The notes under the pieces: model-generated
Told to the model about the DNA's origin: nothing
The model's input: the letters and a program-made list of their open reading frames with translations, nothing else
Database searches by the model: none
Program-made: the position numbers and the translations under genes
Part shown: one piece after another, positions 7,041 through 14,568 of the stretch
Layout of the letters: each line of letters opens with the position of its first letter
Numbering within the stretch: the first letter of the stretch is position 1
From: JBOGDS01 sp050743075
Lineage (GTDB): Bacteria; Actinomycetota; Actinomycetes; Jiangellales; Jiangellaceae
Length of the DNA: 25,799 nt
Direction of reading: 5' to 3'
Assembly: GCA_050743075.1 (NCBI GenBank)
Contig: JBOGDS010000051.1
Coordinates: 1 to 25,799 of the forward strand

Positions 7041-10000
7041 GTGCCTCCGCAGACCGGCCCGCTCGCGGGTTTCGGACCGAACGAGTGGCTCGTCGAAGAG
7101 ATGTACGAGAGCTGGCTCGAGGACCCGAGCACGGTCGACCAGGCCTGGTCCGACTTCTTCAGCGACTACCAGGCTCGCAGCTCGCCCAACGGCCTCCAGC
7201 AAGGCGCACCCAGGCACGGCAGGGGGGACGACGTGACCACTGCGCCCGCGCAACCGTCCAGCACCGACGACCAGCCCGCTCCCGTCGCCGGCGTGGCCGG
7301 CACGCGGGCCACAGCGCAGGCGCCGCCGGCGAAGGCTGTGCCGGCCTCGCCGCCCGCGCCGCCACCCGCACCGGCTCCCGCTGCTCCACCCACGGTGGAG
7401 AAGGCGCCGCTGCGCGGAGCATCTGCTCGGGTCGTCGCCAACATGGAGACCAGCCTCGAGGTGCCGACAGCGACCAGCGTGCGGGCCGTTCCGGCCAAGC
7501 TGCTCGTCGACAACCGGATCGTCGTCAACAACCACCTCGCCCGCTCCCGCGGCGGCAAGGTGTCGTTCACGCACGTCATCGGGTTCGCGCTGGTCAAGGC
7601 GCTGGTCCGGATGCCGGAGATGAACTACTCGTACGACGAGGTCGACGGCAAGCCGGTGCTCGTCAAGCCCGCACACATCAACCTGGGGCTGGCGATCGAC
7701 CTGCAGAAGAAGGACGGCGCCAGGCAGTTGCTGGTGCCCAGCATCAAGCAGGCCGAGACCTTGAACTTCGCCCAGTTCTGGTCCGCGTACGAGGACCTCG
7801 TTCGCCGCGCCCGCAGCGGCGGTCTCGCGGTCGACGACTTCGCCGGCACCACGCTCACCCTGACCAACCCCGGAACCATCGGCACGGTCCACTCCGTGCC
7901 GCGGTTGATGAAGGGCCAGGGCGCCATCATCGGTGTCGGCGCGATGGAGTACCCGGCGGAGTTCCAGGGCGCCGCGCCCGAGACGCTCGCCCGCCTCGGC
8001 ATCTCCAAGGCAATGACGCTGACCAGCACGTACGACCACCGGGTCATCCAGGGTGCGCAGAGCGGCGACTTCCTGCGGTTCGTCCACGGCCTGCTCCTCG
8101 GCGACGACGGCTTCTACGACGAGATCTTCCACGCGCTGCGGATCCCGTACGAGCCGATCCGATGGGCAGCCGACGTCACGGCCAGCCACGAGGACGAGGT
8201 CGGCAAGCAGGCCCGGGTGCTCGAACTGATCCACGCGTACCGGGTGCGCGGCCACCTGATGGCCGACACGGATCCGCTGGAGTACAAGCAGCGCAGCCAT
8301 CCAGACCTCGACGTCACGACCCATGGCCTGACGCTGTGGGACCTCGACCGCGAGTTCGCCACCGGCTCGTTCGGCGGCAGCAAGCGGTTCATGCTCCTGC
8401 GCGACATCCTCGGTGTGCTCCGCAACGCGTACTGCCGCACTGTGGGCATCGAGTACATGCACATCCAGGAGCCCGAGCAGCGGCGCTGGATCCAGGAGCG
8501 GGTCGAGAAGCCGCACGAGCGCATGGATCGTGCCGACCAGATGCGGATCCTGCTCAAGCTCAACCAGGCCGAGGCGTTCGAGACGTTCCTGCAGACGAAG
8601 TATGTCGGGCAGAAGCGGTTCTCGCTCGAGGGTGGCGAGGCCGTGATCTCGTTGCTCGACGAGATCTGCGAGGCCGCCGCGGAGGAGGAACTGGACGAGG
8701 TTTGCATCGGCATGGCCCATCGGGGCCGGCTCAACGTGCTCGCCAACATCGTCGGGAAGAGCTACGGGCAGATCTTCCGTGAGTTCGAGGGCAACATCGA
8801 CCCGCGCACCGTCCAGGGCTCCGGAGACGTGAAGTACCACCTGGGCGCCGACGGCGAGTTCGTCGGCCAGGGCGGCGAGAAGATCAAGGTCTCGCTGACG
8901 GCCAACCCGAGCCACCTCGAGGCGGTGAACCCGGTGCTCGAGGGCATCGCCCGGGCCAAGCAGGACATCCTCGACCGCGGCCAGGAGTATCCGGTGCTGC
9001 CGATCCTGGTCCACGGCGACGCCGCCTTCGCCGGGCAGGGTGTCGTGGCCGAGACGCTCAACCTGTCGCAGCTTCGCGGATACCGCACCGGCGGCACGAT
9101 CCACGTCGTCGTCAACAACCAGGTCGGCTTCACCACCTCGCCGGACCAGTCGCGGTCGTCCATGTACTGCACCGACGTCGCACGGATGGTGCAGGCACCG
9201 ATCTTCCACGTCAACGGCGATGACCCCGAGGCCTGCAACCGGGTGGCCCGGCTGGCGTTCGAGTTCCGCCAGGACTTCCGCAAGGACGTCGTCATCGACC
9301 TGGTCTGCTACCGCAGGCGCGGGCACAACGAGGGCGACGACCCCTCGTACACCCAGCCGCTGATGTACGACCTGATCGAGGCGAAGCGGTCGGTGCGAAA
9401 GCTCTACACCGAGGCGCTGATCGGGCGCGGCGACATCACCGTCGAGGAGGCGGAGCAGGCGCTGCGCGACTACCAGCAGCAGCTCGAGCGGGTCTTCGCC
9501 GAGACCCGCGAGGCGGAGCACCAGCCGCCGACACCGGTGACCGTACCGTCGTACCCCGACAAGCCCGAGCAGCGTGGTGAGCCGGTGACGGCCGTCACCG
9601 AGGAGACGCTCAAGCGCATCGGTGACGCCTACGTGACCCTCCCCGAGGGGTTCACGGTCCATCCGAAGGTGCTGCCGCAACTTCAGCGGCGGGCAGCCAT
9701 GTTCACCGAGGGCGGCATGGACTGGGGCACTGCCGAGATTGCGGCCTTCGGGTCGCTTCTCCTCGACGGGCGGCCGATCCGGCTGGCCGGGCAGGACACC
9801 CGGCGCGGTACGTTCGTGCAGCGGTTCGCGGCGATCGTCGACCGGGTGACCGGTGAGTCGTACGTGCCGCTGCAACACCTGGATCCGGGCCAGGCCAAGT
9901 TCCACGTCTACGACTCGCTGCTCTCGGAGTTCGCCGCCATGGGCTTCGAATACGGCTATTCGGTGGCACGACCGGACGCGCTGGTGCTCTGGGAGGCCCA

Positions 10001-10739
10001 GTTCGGCGACTTCGCCGCCGGGGCGCAGACGATCATCGACGAGTTCGTCGTAGCCGGCGAGTCCAAGTGGAACCAGCGCTCTGGTGTGGTCCTGCTGCTG
10101 CCCCACGGCTACGAAGGGCAGGGTCCGGACCACTCGTCCGGCCGAGTCGAACGGTTCCTGACGATGGCCGCCGACGACGCCTTCCGGGTCGCGCAGCCGT
10201 CGACCCCCGCGTCGTACTTCCACCTGCTGCGCCAACACGCGCTGCGGGCCGACCACAGGCCGCTGATCGTGTTCACGCCGAAGTCGATGCTGCGCAACAA
10301 GAAGGCTGTCTCGGCGCCCGCGGACATGACGGGCGACACCTCCTTCCGTCCGGTGCTCACGGACACCGACGTGGAGCCGTCGAAGGTGGAGCGGCTGCTG
10401 CTGTGCTCGGGCAAGATCGTCTGGGACCTGCTGGCCGAACGCACCAAGCGCTCCGACGAGCGAACGGCCATCGTGGCGGTCGAGCAGCTCTACCCACTGC
10501 CCGCCGTCGAGATCGTGGCCGAGCTGGGCCGGTTCGCCGATGCCCGTGAGGTCCGCTGGGTGCAGGACGAGCCGCGCAACATGGGCGCCTGGCCGTTCGT
10601 CGCCCTGCACCTCGCTCCCGCGTTGAGGGACATCGTCCTGACCGGCGTGACCCGCCCACCGGGTGCTGCCCCCTCGGTCGGCTCGCACGCCCGGCATGTG
10701 GAGGAGCAGCGCAATCTCATGGCTGAGGCATTCGCTTAG
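7041..10739 (+). CDS. kgd: Multifunctional 2-oxoglutarate decarboxylase/dehydrogenase E1-E2 (Kgd)
   Basis: A 1232-residue fusion typical of actinobacteria. Residues of about 10-45 are the N-terminal E1o helix (GPNEWLVEEMYESWLEDP). Residues 46-125 are an Ala/Pro-rich flexible linker with no lipoyl domain. Residues of about 130-360 are an E2-like succinyltransferase domain with the active-site YDHRVIQGA (His333). From about 370 to the end is the thiamine-diphosphate E1o part, with IGMAHRGRLN, VKYHLG, and the cofactor motif from GDAAFAGQG to VVVNNQVGF at about residues 659-695. It converts 2-oxoglutarate to succinyl-CoA with a lipoylated E2/E3 partner, or to succinic semialdehyde or 2-hydroxy-3-oxoadipate. 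Mycobacterial and corynebacterial homologues are inhibited by the FHA protein GarA/OdhI. The GTG start at 7041 follows GGAAGAAGG. Confidence 0.97.
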   Translation: MPPQTGPLAGFGPNEWLVEEMYESWLEDPSTVDQAWSDFFSDYQARSSPNGLQQGAPRHGRGDDVTTAPAQPSSTDDQPAPVAGVAGTRATAQAPPAKAVPASPPAPPPAPAPAAPPTVEKAPLRGASARVVANMETSLEVPTATSVRAVPAKLLVDNRIVVNNHLARSRGGKVSFTHVIGFALVKALVRMPEMNYSYDEVDGKPVLVKPAHINLGLAIDLQKKDGARQLLVPSIKQAETLNFAQFWSAYEDLVRRARSGGLAVDDFAGTTLTLTNPGTIGTVHSVPRLMKGQGAIIGVGAMEYPAEFQGAAPETLARLGISKAMTLTSTYDHRVIQGAQSGDFLRFVHGLLLGDDGFYDEIFHALRIPYEPIRWAADVTASHEDEVGKQARVLELIHAYRVRGHLMADTDPLEYKQRSHPDLDVTTHGLTLWDLDREFATGSFGGSKRFMLLRDILGVLRNAYCRTVGIEYMHIQEPEQRRWIQERVEKPHERMDRADQMRILLKLNQAEAFETFLQTKYVGQKRFSLEGGEAVISLLDEICEAAAEEELDEVCIGMAHRGRLNVLANIVGKSYGQIFREFEGNIDPRTVQGSGDVKYHLGADGEFVGQGGEKIKVSLTANPSHLEAVNPVLEGIARAKQDILDRGQEYPVLPILVHGDAAFAGQGVVAETLNLSQLRGYRTGGTIHVVVNNQVGFTTSPDQSRSSMYCTDVARMVQAPIFHVNGDDPEACNRVARLAFEFRQDFRKDVVIDLVCYRRRGHNEGDDPSYTQPLMYDLIEAKRSVRKLYTEALIGRGDITVEEAEQALRDYQQQLERVFAETREAEHQPPTPVTVPSYPDKPEQRGEPVTAVTEETLKRIGDAYVTLPEGFTVHPKVLPQLQRRAAMFTEGGMDWGTAEIAAFGSLLLDGRPIRLAGQDTRRGTFVQRFAAIVDRVTGESYVPLQHLDPGQAKFHVYDSLLSEFAAMGFEYGYSVARPDALVLWEAQFGDFAAGAQTIIDEFVVAGESKWNQRSGVVLLLPHGYEGQGPDHSSGRVERFLTMAADDAFRVAQPSTPASYFHLLRQHALRADHRPLIVFTPKSMLRNKKAVSAPADMTGDTSFRPVLTDTDVEPSKVERLLLCSGKIVWDLLAERTKRSDERTAIVAVEQLYPLPAVEIVAELGRFADAREVRWVQDEPRNMGAWPFVALHLAPALRDIVLTGVTRPPGAAPSVGSHARHVEEQRNLMAEAFA

Positions 10740-10937
10740 ATGTACTTCACCGACCGCGGGATTGAAGAGCTCCAGGACCGGCGCGGCGACGACGAGGTGA
10801 CCCTGGCGTGGCTCGCCGAACGGTTGCGTGACTTCGTCGACCTCAACCCCGAGTTCGAGACGCCGATCGAGCGGCTGGCCACCTGGCTCGCCCGCCTCGA
10901 CGACGGCGAGGACGAGGACGAGGCACCCTTCCCGTGA
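10740..10937 (+). CDS. DUF6104 family protein
   Basis: A 65-residue acidic protein starting MYFTDRGIEELQDRRGDDEVTLAWLAERL. It matches the small DUF6104 family that I know from a position next to kgd in actinobacteria. The ATG directly follows the kgd stop with no gap, so the two are certainly co-transcribed and probably translated in coupling. The centre (TLAWLAERLRDFVDLNPEFETPIERLATWLARL) looks like two amphipathic helices, and the C-terminus is a DGEDEDE acidic tail. No enzymatic motif is present. A role in controlling or assembling the 2-oxoglutarate dehydrogenase complex is suggested only by this fixed position. Confidence 0.85.
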   Translation: MYFTDRGIEELQDRRGDDEVTLAWLAERLRDFVDLNPEFETPIERLATWLARLDDGEDEDEAPFP

Positions 10938-10941
10938 TCAT

Positions 10942-10967
10942 GGCCGCGGGGTCGACGATCCCCGGCC
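10942..10967. terminator. Probable terminator between convergent genes
   Basis: GGCC (10942-10945) plus GGGG (10948-10951) can pair with CCCCGGCC (10960-10967), with a 2-base bulge and an 8-base loop. It lies between the convergent DUF6104 and MDR oxidoreductase genes. No T-tract follows. Confidence 0.5.
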
Positions 10968-10976
10968 TCTCTCGGG

Positions 10977-11945
10977 TCAGGACACCGTGAAGACGATCTT
11001 GCCGAACACGTCGCCACGCTCCAGGGCGGCGAAGCCGTCCCTCGCCTGCTCCAGCGGGAGCACCCGGTCGATCACCGGGCGGACACCCGTTCGCTCACAG
11101 AATGCGAGGAGCCGCGTCAGCTCGTCGCGGTTGCCCATGGTCGAGCCGATCACCCGCAACTGCAGGAAGTAGACCCGGTTCAGCTCGGTGTCGGCGCTGC
11201 GGCCCGACGTGGCCCCGGCCACGACGAGCGTGCCACCAGGACGCAGCGATCGGATCGAGTGCTGCCACGTCGCGGCGCCGACCGTCTCCATGACCACGTC
11301 GACGCGCTCGGGAAGCCGTGCTCCGGACTCGAAGACCTCGGCCGCACCGAGGTCGAGCGCCCGCGAGGCCTTGTCCGGATCGCGCGACGTGACCCACACC
11401 CGGACCCCCGCCGCCGCGGCCAGGGTGACCAGCGCGGTGGCGACACCACCGCCGGCGCCCTGCACCAGAACCGTCGAGCCCGGCGTGACGTGCGCCTGCG
11501 TGAAGAGCATCCGGTACGCCGTGAGCCATGCCGTGGGCAGGCAGGCGGCCTCCTCGAACGAGAGGCCGGCCGGCTTGGGGACGAGGTTGCGACGCGGAAC
11601 GGCAACGCGCTGCGCCAACGTTCCCGGGTAACGCTCGGAGAGCAGGGAGCGCGTCGGGTCCAGGGTCTCGTCGCCGAGCCAGTCCGGGGCGGCGATCACC
11701 GCGTGCACCACGACCTCGTCGCCGGCCTCGTCGACTCCAGCCGCATCGCAGCCGAGGATCATCGGCAACTGCTCCGCGCCGAGCCCAATGCCGCGCAGCG
11801 ACCACAGGTCGTGATGGTTGAGTGCGCTCGCCCTGACGGTGACGACGGTCCAGCCGTCGGGGAGATCTGGTTCCGGTCGTTCTCCGAGTGCGAGCCCCGC
11901 CAGCGGGTCGTCGGCGTCCAGACTGTCGGCGTAGACGGCGAACAT
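10977..11945 (-). CDS. MDR-family (quinone oxidoreductase-like) zinc-binding dehydrogenase
   Basis: A 322-residue medium-chain dehydrogenase/reductase. The N-terminal GroES-like domain includes VRASALNHHDLWSLRGIG and ILGCDAAGVDEAGDEV. The NADPH-binding Rossmann domain carries VLVQGAGGGVATALVTLAAAAG at about residues 160-180 and SRDPDKASRALDLGA for the adenine-ribose side. No full set of catalytic zinc ligands is obvious, so it is closer to quinone oxidoreductase than to true zinc alcohol dehydrogenases. The start at 11945 is preferred because TAGGGT sits 7 bases upstream, which fits a leaderless transcript. The substrate is unknown. Confidence 0.88.
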   Translation of the reverse strand: MFAVYADSLDADDPLAGLALGERPEPDLPDGWTVVTVRASALNHHDLWSLRGIGLGAEQLPMILGCDAAGVDEAGDEVVVHAVIAAPDWLGDETLDPTRSLLSERYPGTLAQRVAVPRRNLVPKPAGLSFEEAACLPTAWLTAYRMLFTQAHVTPGSTVLVQGAGGGVATALVTLAAAAGVRVWVTSRDPDKASRALDLGAAEVFESGARLPERVDVVMETVGAATWQHSIRSLRPGGTLVVAGATSGRSADTELNRVYFLQLRVIGSTMGNRDELTRLLAFCERTGVRPVIDRVLPLEQARDGFAALERGDVFGKIVFTVS

Positions 11946-11952
11946 GCGCGCG

Positions 11953-11958
11953 ACCCTA
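11953..11958 (-). promoter_or_regulatory. Leaderless -10 (TAGGGT) of the MDR gene
   Basis: On the minus strand TAGGGT fits TANNNT and ends exactly 7 bases before the ATG at 11945, placing the transcript start at or next to the A of the start codon. No Shine-Dalgarno sequence is evident. Confidence 0.5.
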
Positions 11959-11979
11959 CTCAAGGCGGGAGGCCGGACC

Positions 11980-12312
11980 TCACCCCCCAGTGCGCCGGTG
12001 CCGCGCCCCCGTCAACCGCCGGGGTCGCGGCCAGAGGCGCACCAGGGCGACCGCAACCACGTCGGCGGAGGCGACGGCCCCGACCTGCCAGGAATCGACG
12101 CCCTCCAGCGGGTTGTCGCGCTCCACCCACCAGCCGTCGCCGTCCCGCCAGCCGATCCTCTTGACCGCGAAGCCTGGGCGGCCGGGCAGCCGGATGACGA
12201 CGACTCGGCCGGGACGCGGCCTCGCGCCCCACATCACGAGCAGTCGATCGCCGTCGTTCAGCACGGGCTCCATGGATCGGCCGGTCACGAGCGCGAACCC
12301 GATGCGCGGCAC
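11980..12312 (-). CDS. sodX: Nickel-type superoxide dismutase maturation protease (SodX)
   Basis: A 110-residue S26-family (signal-peptidase-like) protease. The catalytic dyad is visible: Ser13 in GRSMEPVL and Lys51 in FAVKRIGW. A later WVERDNP segment matches the conserved region after the lysine. SodX-type proteases remove the N-terminal leader of SodN so that His1 and Cys2 can bind nickel; the pairing is well known in actinobacteria. It is encoded divergently from sodN, 93 bases apart. The GTG start at 12312 is chosen because the catalytic-serine segment begins just after it and because GAGAGGGGGAA precedes it. The C-terminus is Arg-rich. Without this start the Ser motif would sit only on an internal ATG. 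Confidence 0.88.
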   Translation of the reverse strand: MPRIGFALVTGRSMEPVLNDGDRLLVMWGARPRPGRVVVIRLPGRPGFAVKRIGWRDGDGWWVERDNPLEGVDSWQVGAVASADVVAVALVRLWPRPRRLTGARHRRTGG

Positions 12313-12324
12313 CGGCTTCCCCCT

Positions 12325-12355
12325 CTCCGGCGAGCCTCGCCGTCCGGAGTAGTGT
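12325..12355. promoter_or_regulatory. Candidate sodN promoter with overlapping dyad operator
   Basis: CTCCGG (12325-12330) is an inverted repeat of CCGGAG (12344-12349), with a smaller CGAGCCTCG dyad between them. The -10-like TAGTGT (12350-12355) follows directly and would start sodN mRNA near 12362. The dyad would cover the -35 and spacer region, the usual place for a repressor. In Streptomyces sodN is repressed by the nickel-responsive Nur; I do not see a clear match to its box, so the binding protein is unknown. Confidence 0.42.
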
Positions 12356-12405
12356 CGCGGACGTACCGAGCGAGACGTCAGCGATACCCACCGAGAGGAG
12401 ATCGG

Positions 12406-12813
12406 ATGCTCGCGCGTCTGTTCGCCCGCACCATCGAGGTCTCGGCCCACTGTGACCTGCCGTGCGGGGTCTATGACCCCGCCCAGGCGCGGATCGAGGC
12501 CCAGTCGGTCAAGGCGATCTGCGAGAAGCTGCAGTCCAACGACGACCCGGACTTCCGGACCAGGGCGCTGATCATCAAGGAGCAGCGAGCGGAGCTGGTC
12601 AAGCACCACCTATGGGTGCTGTGGACCGACTACTTCAAGCCGCCACACTTCGAGAAGTACCCCCACCTGCATCAGCTGTTCAACGAGGCCACGAAGCTTG
12701 CCGGCGGTGGGGGCGGTGCCAAGTCGTCGGCCGACCCGGCTGTCGCGGACCAGCTTCTGGCCAAGATCGACGAGATCGCCGACATCTTCGCCGAGACGAA
12801 GAAGGCCGCCTGA
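12406..12813 (+). CDS. sodN: Nickel superoxide dismutase, SodN precursor
   Basis: A 135-residue precursor. The 14-residue leader (MLARLFARTIEVSA) ends before the nickel hook HCDLPCGVYDP, which gives the mature ligands His1, Cys2 and Cys6 (precursor His15, Cys16, Cys20). The four-helix-bundle body contains the conserved KEQRAELVKHHLWVLWTDYFKPPHFEKYP. The mature enzyme is a cytosolic homohexamer that dismutates superoxide. A GAGGAG site precedes the ATG at 12406 by 5 bases. The processing protease sodX lies divergently upstream. A Gly-rich insertion (LAGGGGGAKSS) near the C-terminus is slightly longer than I expect for the family, but it lies in a loop. Confidence 0.97.
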   Translation: MLARLFARTIEVSAHCDLPCGVYDPAQARIEAQSVKAICEKLQSNDDPDFRTRALIIKEQRAELVKHHLWVLWTDYFKPPHFEKYPHLHQLFNEATKLAGGGGGAKSSADPAVADQLLAKIDEIADIFAETKKAA

Positions 12814-12849
12814 CCCGATCGTCAGATCCTGGGCAGAGGCACCCTGCCA

Positions 12850-12874
12850 GTTCAACGAGGCAGGTCAGGGGCAT
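12850..12874 (+). promoter_or_regulatory. Candidate SigF-type promoter of the rsbW-sigF operon
   Basis: GTTC (12850-12853) and GGGCAT (12869-12874) are separated by 15 bases. This differs at two positions from the SigF/SigB-class consensus GTTT-N15-17-GGGTAT. It would give a leader of about 35 bases before the anti-sigma gene at 12916. Autoregulation of this operon by SigF is known in mycobacteria, so the position fits. Confidence 0.5.
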
Positions 12875-12915
12875 TGCGACGCTGGTGTGCTCTGCCCGAT
12901 CGTTCGAGGAGATCA

Positions 12916-13311
12916 GTGACCGAGACACCCCTGTGGGGCGACCATGTGGAGTTGCGAGTCCCGGCTTCGAGCGCCTACCTCGCCGTGCTCCGGACCGCTG
13001 CAGCGGGGTTGGCCGCGCGACTCGACTTCACCCTCGACGACATCGAGGACCTGCGCATCGCGGTCGACGAGGCGTGCGCCCTGCTGCTCCCGCTGGCTGC
13101 CACCGACGCGCGCCTGACCTGCCGGTTCGACCTGGAACCGGGCAGGCTTCAGGTGGCGGTCTCCGTCCCCTCCACCACTCTCGAACCGCCGCGCAGCGAC
13201 ACCTTCGCCTGGACCGTGCTCACCGCTCTTGCCGGCGACGTCGACGCAACGATCGACGGCGGCCGGGTGACCCTGACGCTGCGCAAGCAGCGGGAGGTGA
13301 CACCCGGGTGA
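12916..13311 (+). CDS. rsbW: Anti-sigma factor, RsbW/UsfX-type serine kinase-like ATPase
   Basis: A 131-residue GHKL-ATPase-fold protein. The N-box-like helix is DDIEDLRIAVDEACALLL at about residues 35-52, with the Glu-Ala-Cys pattern usual in this family. It would bind the adjacent SigF and hold it inactive until released by a phosphorylatable anti-anti-sigma protein; none is encoded in the window. The GTG start at 12916 follows GAGGAG with a 4-base gap, better than the upstream in-frame codons. The stop overlaps the GTG of sigF (GTGA), so partner and sigma factor are made in coupled amounts. The C-terminal G-box glycines are degenerate, so kinase activity, as opposed to simple binding, is uncertain. 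Confidence 0.88.
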   Translation: MTETPLWGDHVELRVPASSAYLAVLRTAAAGLAARLDFTLDDIEDLRIAVDEACALLLPLAATDARLTCRFDLEPGRLQVAVSVPSTTLEPPRSDTFAWTVLTALAGDVDATIDGGRVTLTLRKQREVTPG

Positions 13312-14087
13312 CCTCGGCCGGCATGGGTGTGGACCGGGAGGAGAGCCGCGAGCTGCTCGTCGAGCTCGCCGCGCTCGAGCCCGGAGACCAGCGCCGCGAG
13401 GAGGTCCGAAGCCGGCTCGTCTCCTTGCACAAGCCGTTGGTCGAGCACCTCGCCCGTCGGTTCCGCAACCGCGGAGAGCCCTACGACGACCTCGTCCAGG
13501 TGGCGACGATCGGACTGATCAAGGCGATCGACCGGTACGACGCCACGCGCGGGGTGGAGTTCTCGACGTACGCGACGCCCACGATCGTGGGCGAGATCAA
13601 GCGATGGTTCCGGGACAAGGGCTGGGCCGTCCGGGTACCTCGGCGGCTCCAGGAGCTACGGCTCGCGATCGGGTCTGCGACCGGAGCGCTGACCCAGGAT
13701 CTCGGCCGGTCTCCCACCGTCGCCGAGCTCGCCGAACGGCTCGACGCCAGCGAGGACGACGTTCTGGAAGGCCTCGAGTCGGCCACCGCGTACAGCACAC
13801 TCTCGCTCGATGCTCCCGACGGCGGCGAGAGCGACGGGCCCTCCGTGCTCGACACGCTGGGCAGCGAGGACAGCGCCCTGGAGGGAGTCGAGAACCGCGA
13901 AGCCCTCAAGCCACTTCTCGCCAGCCTGCCTGAACGCGAGCGTCGGATCCTGCTCCTGCGATTCTTCGCCGGGATGACCCAGTCGCAGATCGCGACCGAG
14001 GTCGGCATCTCCCAGATGCACGTGTCACGGCTGCTCGCCCGAACCCTGGCCGGGCTGCGCAAGGGCCTGCTCGCCGACGAGCACTGA
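13308..14087 (+). CDS. sigF: Stress sigma factor of the SigB/SigF/SigG family
   Basis: A 259-residue group 3 sigma factor. Region 2 is seen in LVSLHKPLVEHLARRFRNRGEPYDDLVQVATIGLIKAIDRYD, followed by region 2.3-2.4 FSTYATPTIVGEIKRWFRDKGWAVRVPRR. Region 3 covers about residues 115-160 (DLGRSPTVAELAERLDASEDDV). Region 4 at the C-terminus has the helix-turn-helix MTQSQIATEVGISQMHVSRLLARTLAGLR. It directs RNA polymerase to general-stress or developmental promoters. The GTG at 13308 overlaps the anti-sigma stop and has GGGAGGTG upstream; a later in-frame ATG is a weaker alternative. It is the last gene of the operon. Confidence 0.93.
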   Translation: MTSAGMGVDREESRELLVELAALEPGDQRREEVRSRLVSLHKPLVEHLARRFRNRGEPYDDLVQVATIGLIKAIDRYDATRGVEFSTYATPTIVGEIKRWFRDKGWAVRVPRRLQELRLAIGSATGALTQDLGRSPTVAELAERLDASEDDVLEGLESATAYSTLSLDAPDGGESDGPSVLDTLGSEDSALEGVENREALKPLLASLPERERRILLLRFFAGMTQSQIATEVGISQMHVSRLLARTLAGLRKGLLADEH

Positions 14088-14101
14088 CCGCTGCCGCCGC
14101 C

Positions 14102-14504
14102 TCAGGACCGGCCCAGGGCGGCCCGGTTGGCCGGTGAGAGCAGCGACACCAGCGCCCCGACCGACGCCAGATCCAAGGGCACGGCTCCGACCCAGAGCTC
14201 TCCCCGTGCCATCTCGTAGGTGACGGCCAGACCGAGCAACTGGGCGAAAACGGCGGCCCCATACGACCACCCGCGGCGCCGCCACAGCGCCACGGCCAAG
14301 ACGCCCAGGAGCAGGGCTAATACGAACATACGTAGCCGACCCTCCGAAGACGGCCTCGTTGCTCGGGTCGTCGCCGGCGGGGCGGACCAGAAGCCACACG
14401 CCGAACCCGAGGACAGCAAGGGCTTGTGCGGCGACGACGCCCACGGCGGCCAGCAGCTCACTGGGGCGGGGCGGCGACGTGGCCGGCTCGGCGGACACCA
14501 CCAC
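14102..14504 (-). pseudogene. Frameshifted small actinobacterial membrane protein
   Basis: Two minus-strand frames together make one protein. The first (from a GTG near 14498-14504) gives VSAEPATSPPRPSELLAAVG, a first membrane helix (AQALAVLGFGVWLLV) and the loop GDDPSNEAVFGGSAT. The second, offset by one base, starts at an ATG at 14329 (MFVLALLLGVLAVALWRRRGW) and ends LLSPANRAALGRS. The joined layout matches a common small four-helix actinobacterial membrane protein next to lipid kinase or sigma genes. The shift lies near 14329-14345 and corresponds to one extra base. GGAGGG sits 10 bases before the second ATG, so re-initiation to give two proteins is possible; a sequencing error is another explanation. 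The second part also has a rare TTA codon. Confidence 0.6.
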
Positions 14505-14556
14505 AGCGTACGGCGGCGAGCTGTGGGCACCGGCCATGTCCGCGCCAGTGCCCCGT

Positions 14557-14562
14557 TACCCT
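14557..14562 (+). promoter_or_regulatory. Leaderless -10 (TACCCT) of the lipid kinase gene
   Basis: TACCCT ends 6 bases before the ATG at 14569, consistent with a transcript starting at or within a base of the start codon. No ribosome-binding sequence is present. Confidence 0.55.
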
Positions 14563-14568
14563 GGCCCG

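Noticed and set aside
6987..10697. Long minus-strand open frame opposite kgd
   Set aside because: It mirrors kgd, whose domains are unmistakable; the antisense translation is low in complexity and has no motif.
12832..12848. GGCAG/CTGCC hairpin after sodN
   Set aside because: A 5-bp stem without a T-tract is expected by chance in this composition; not called as a terminator.
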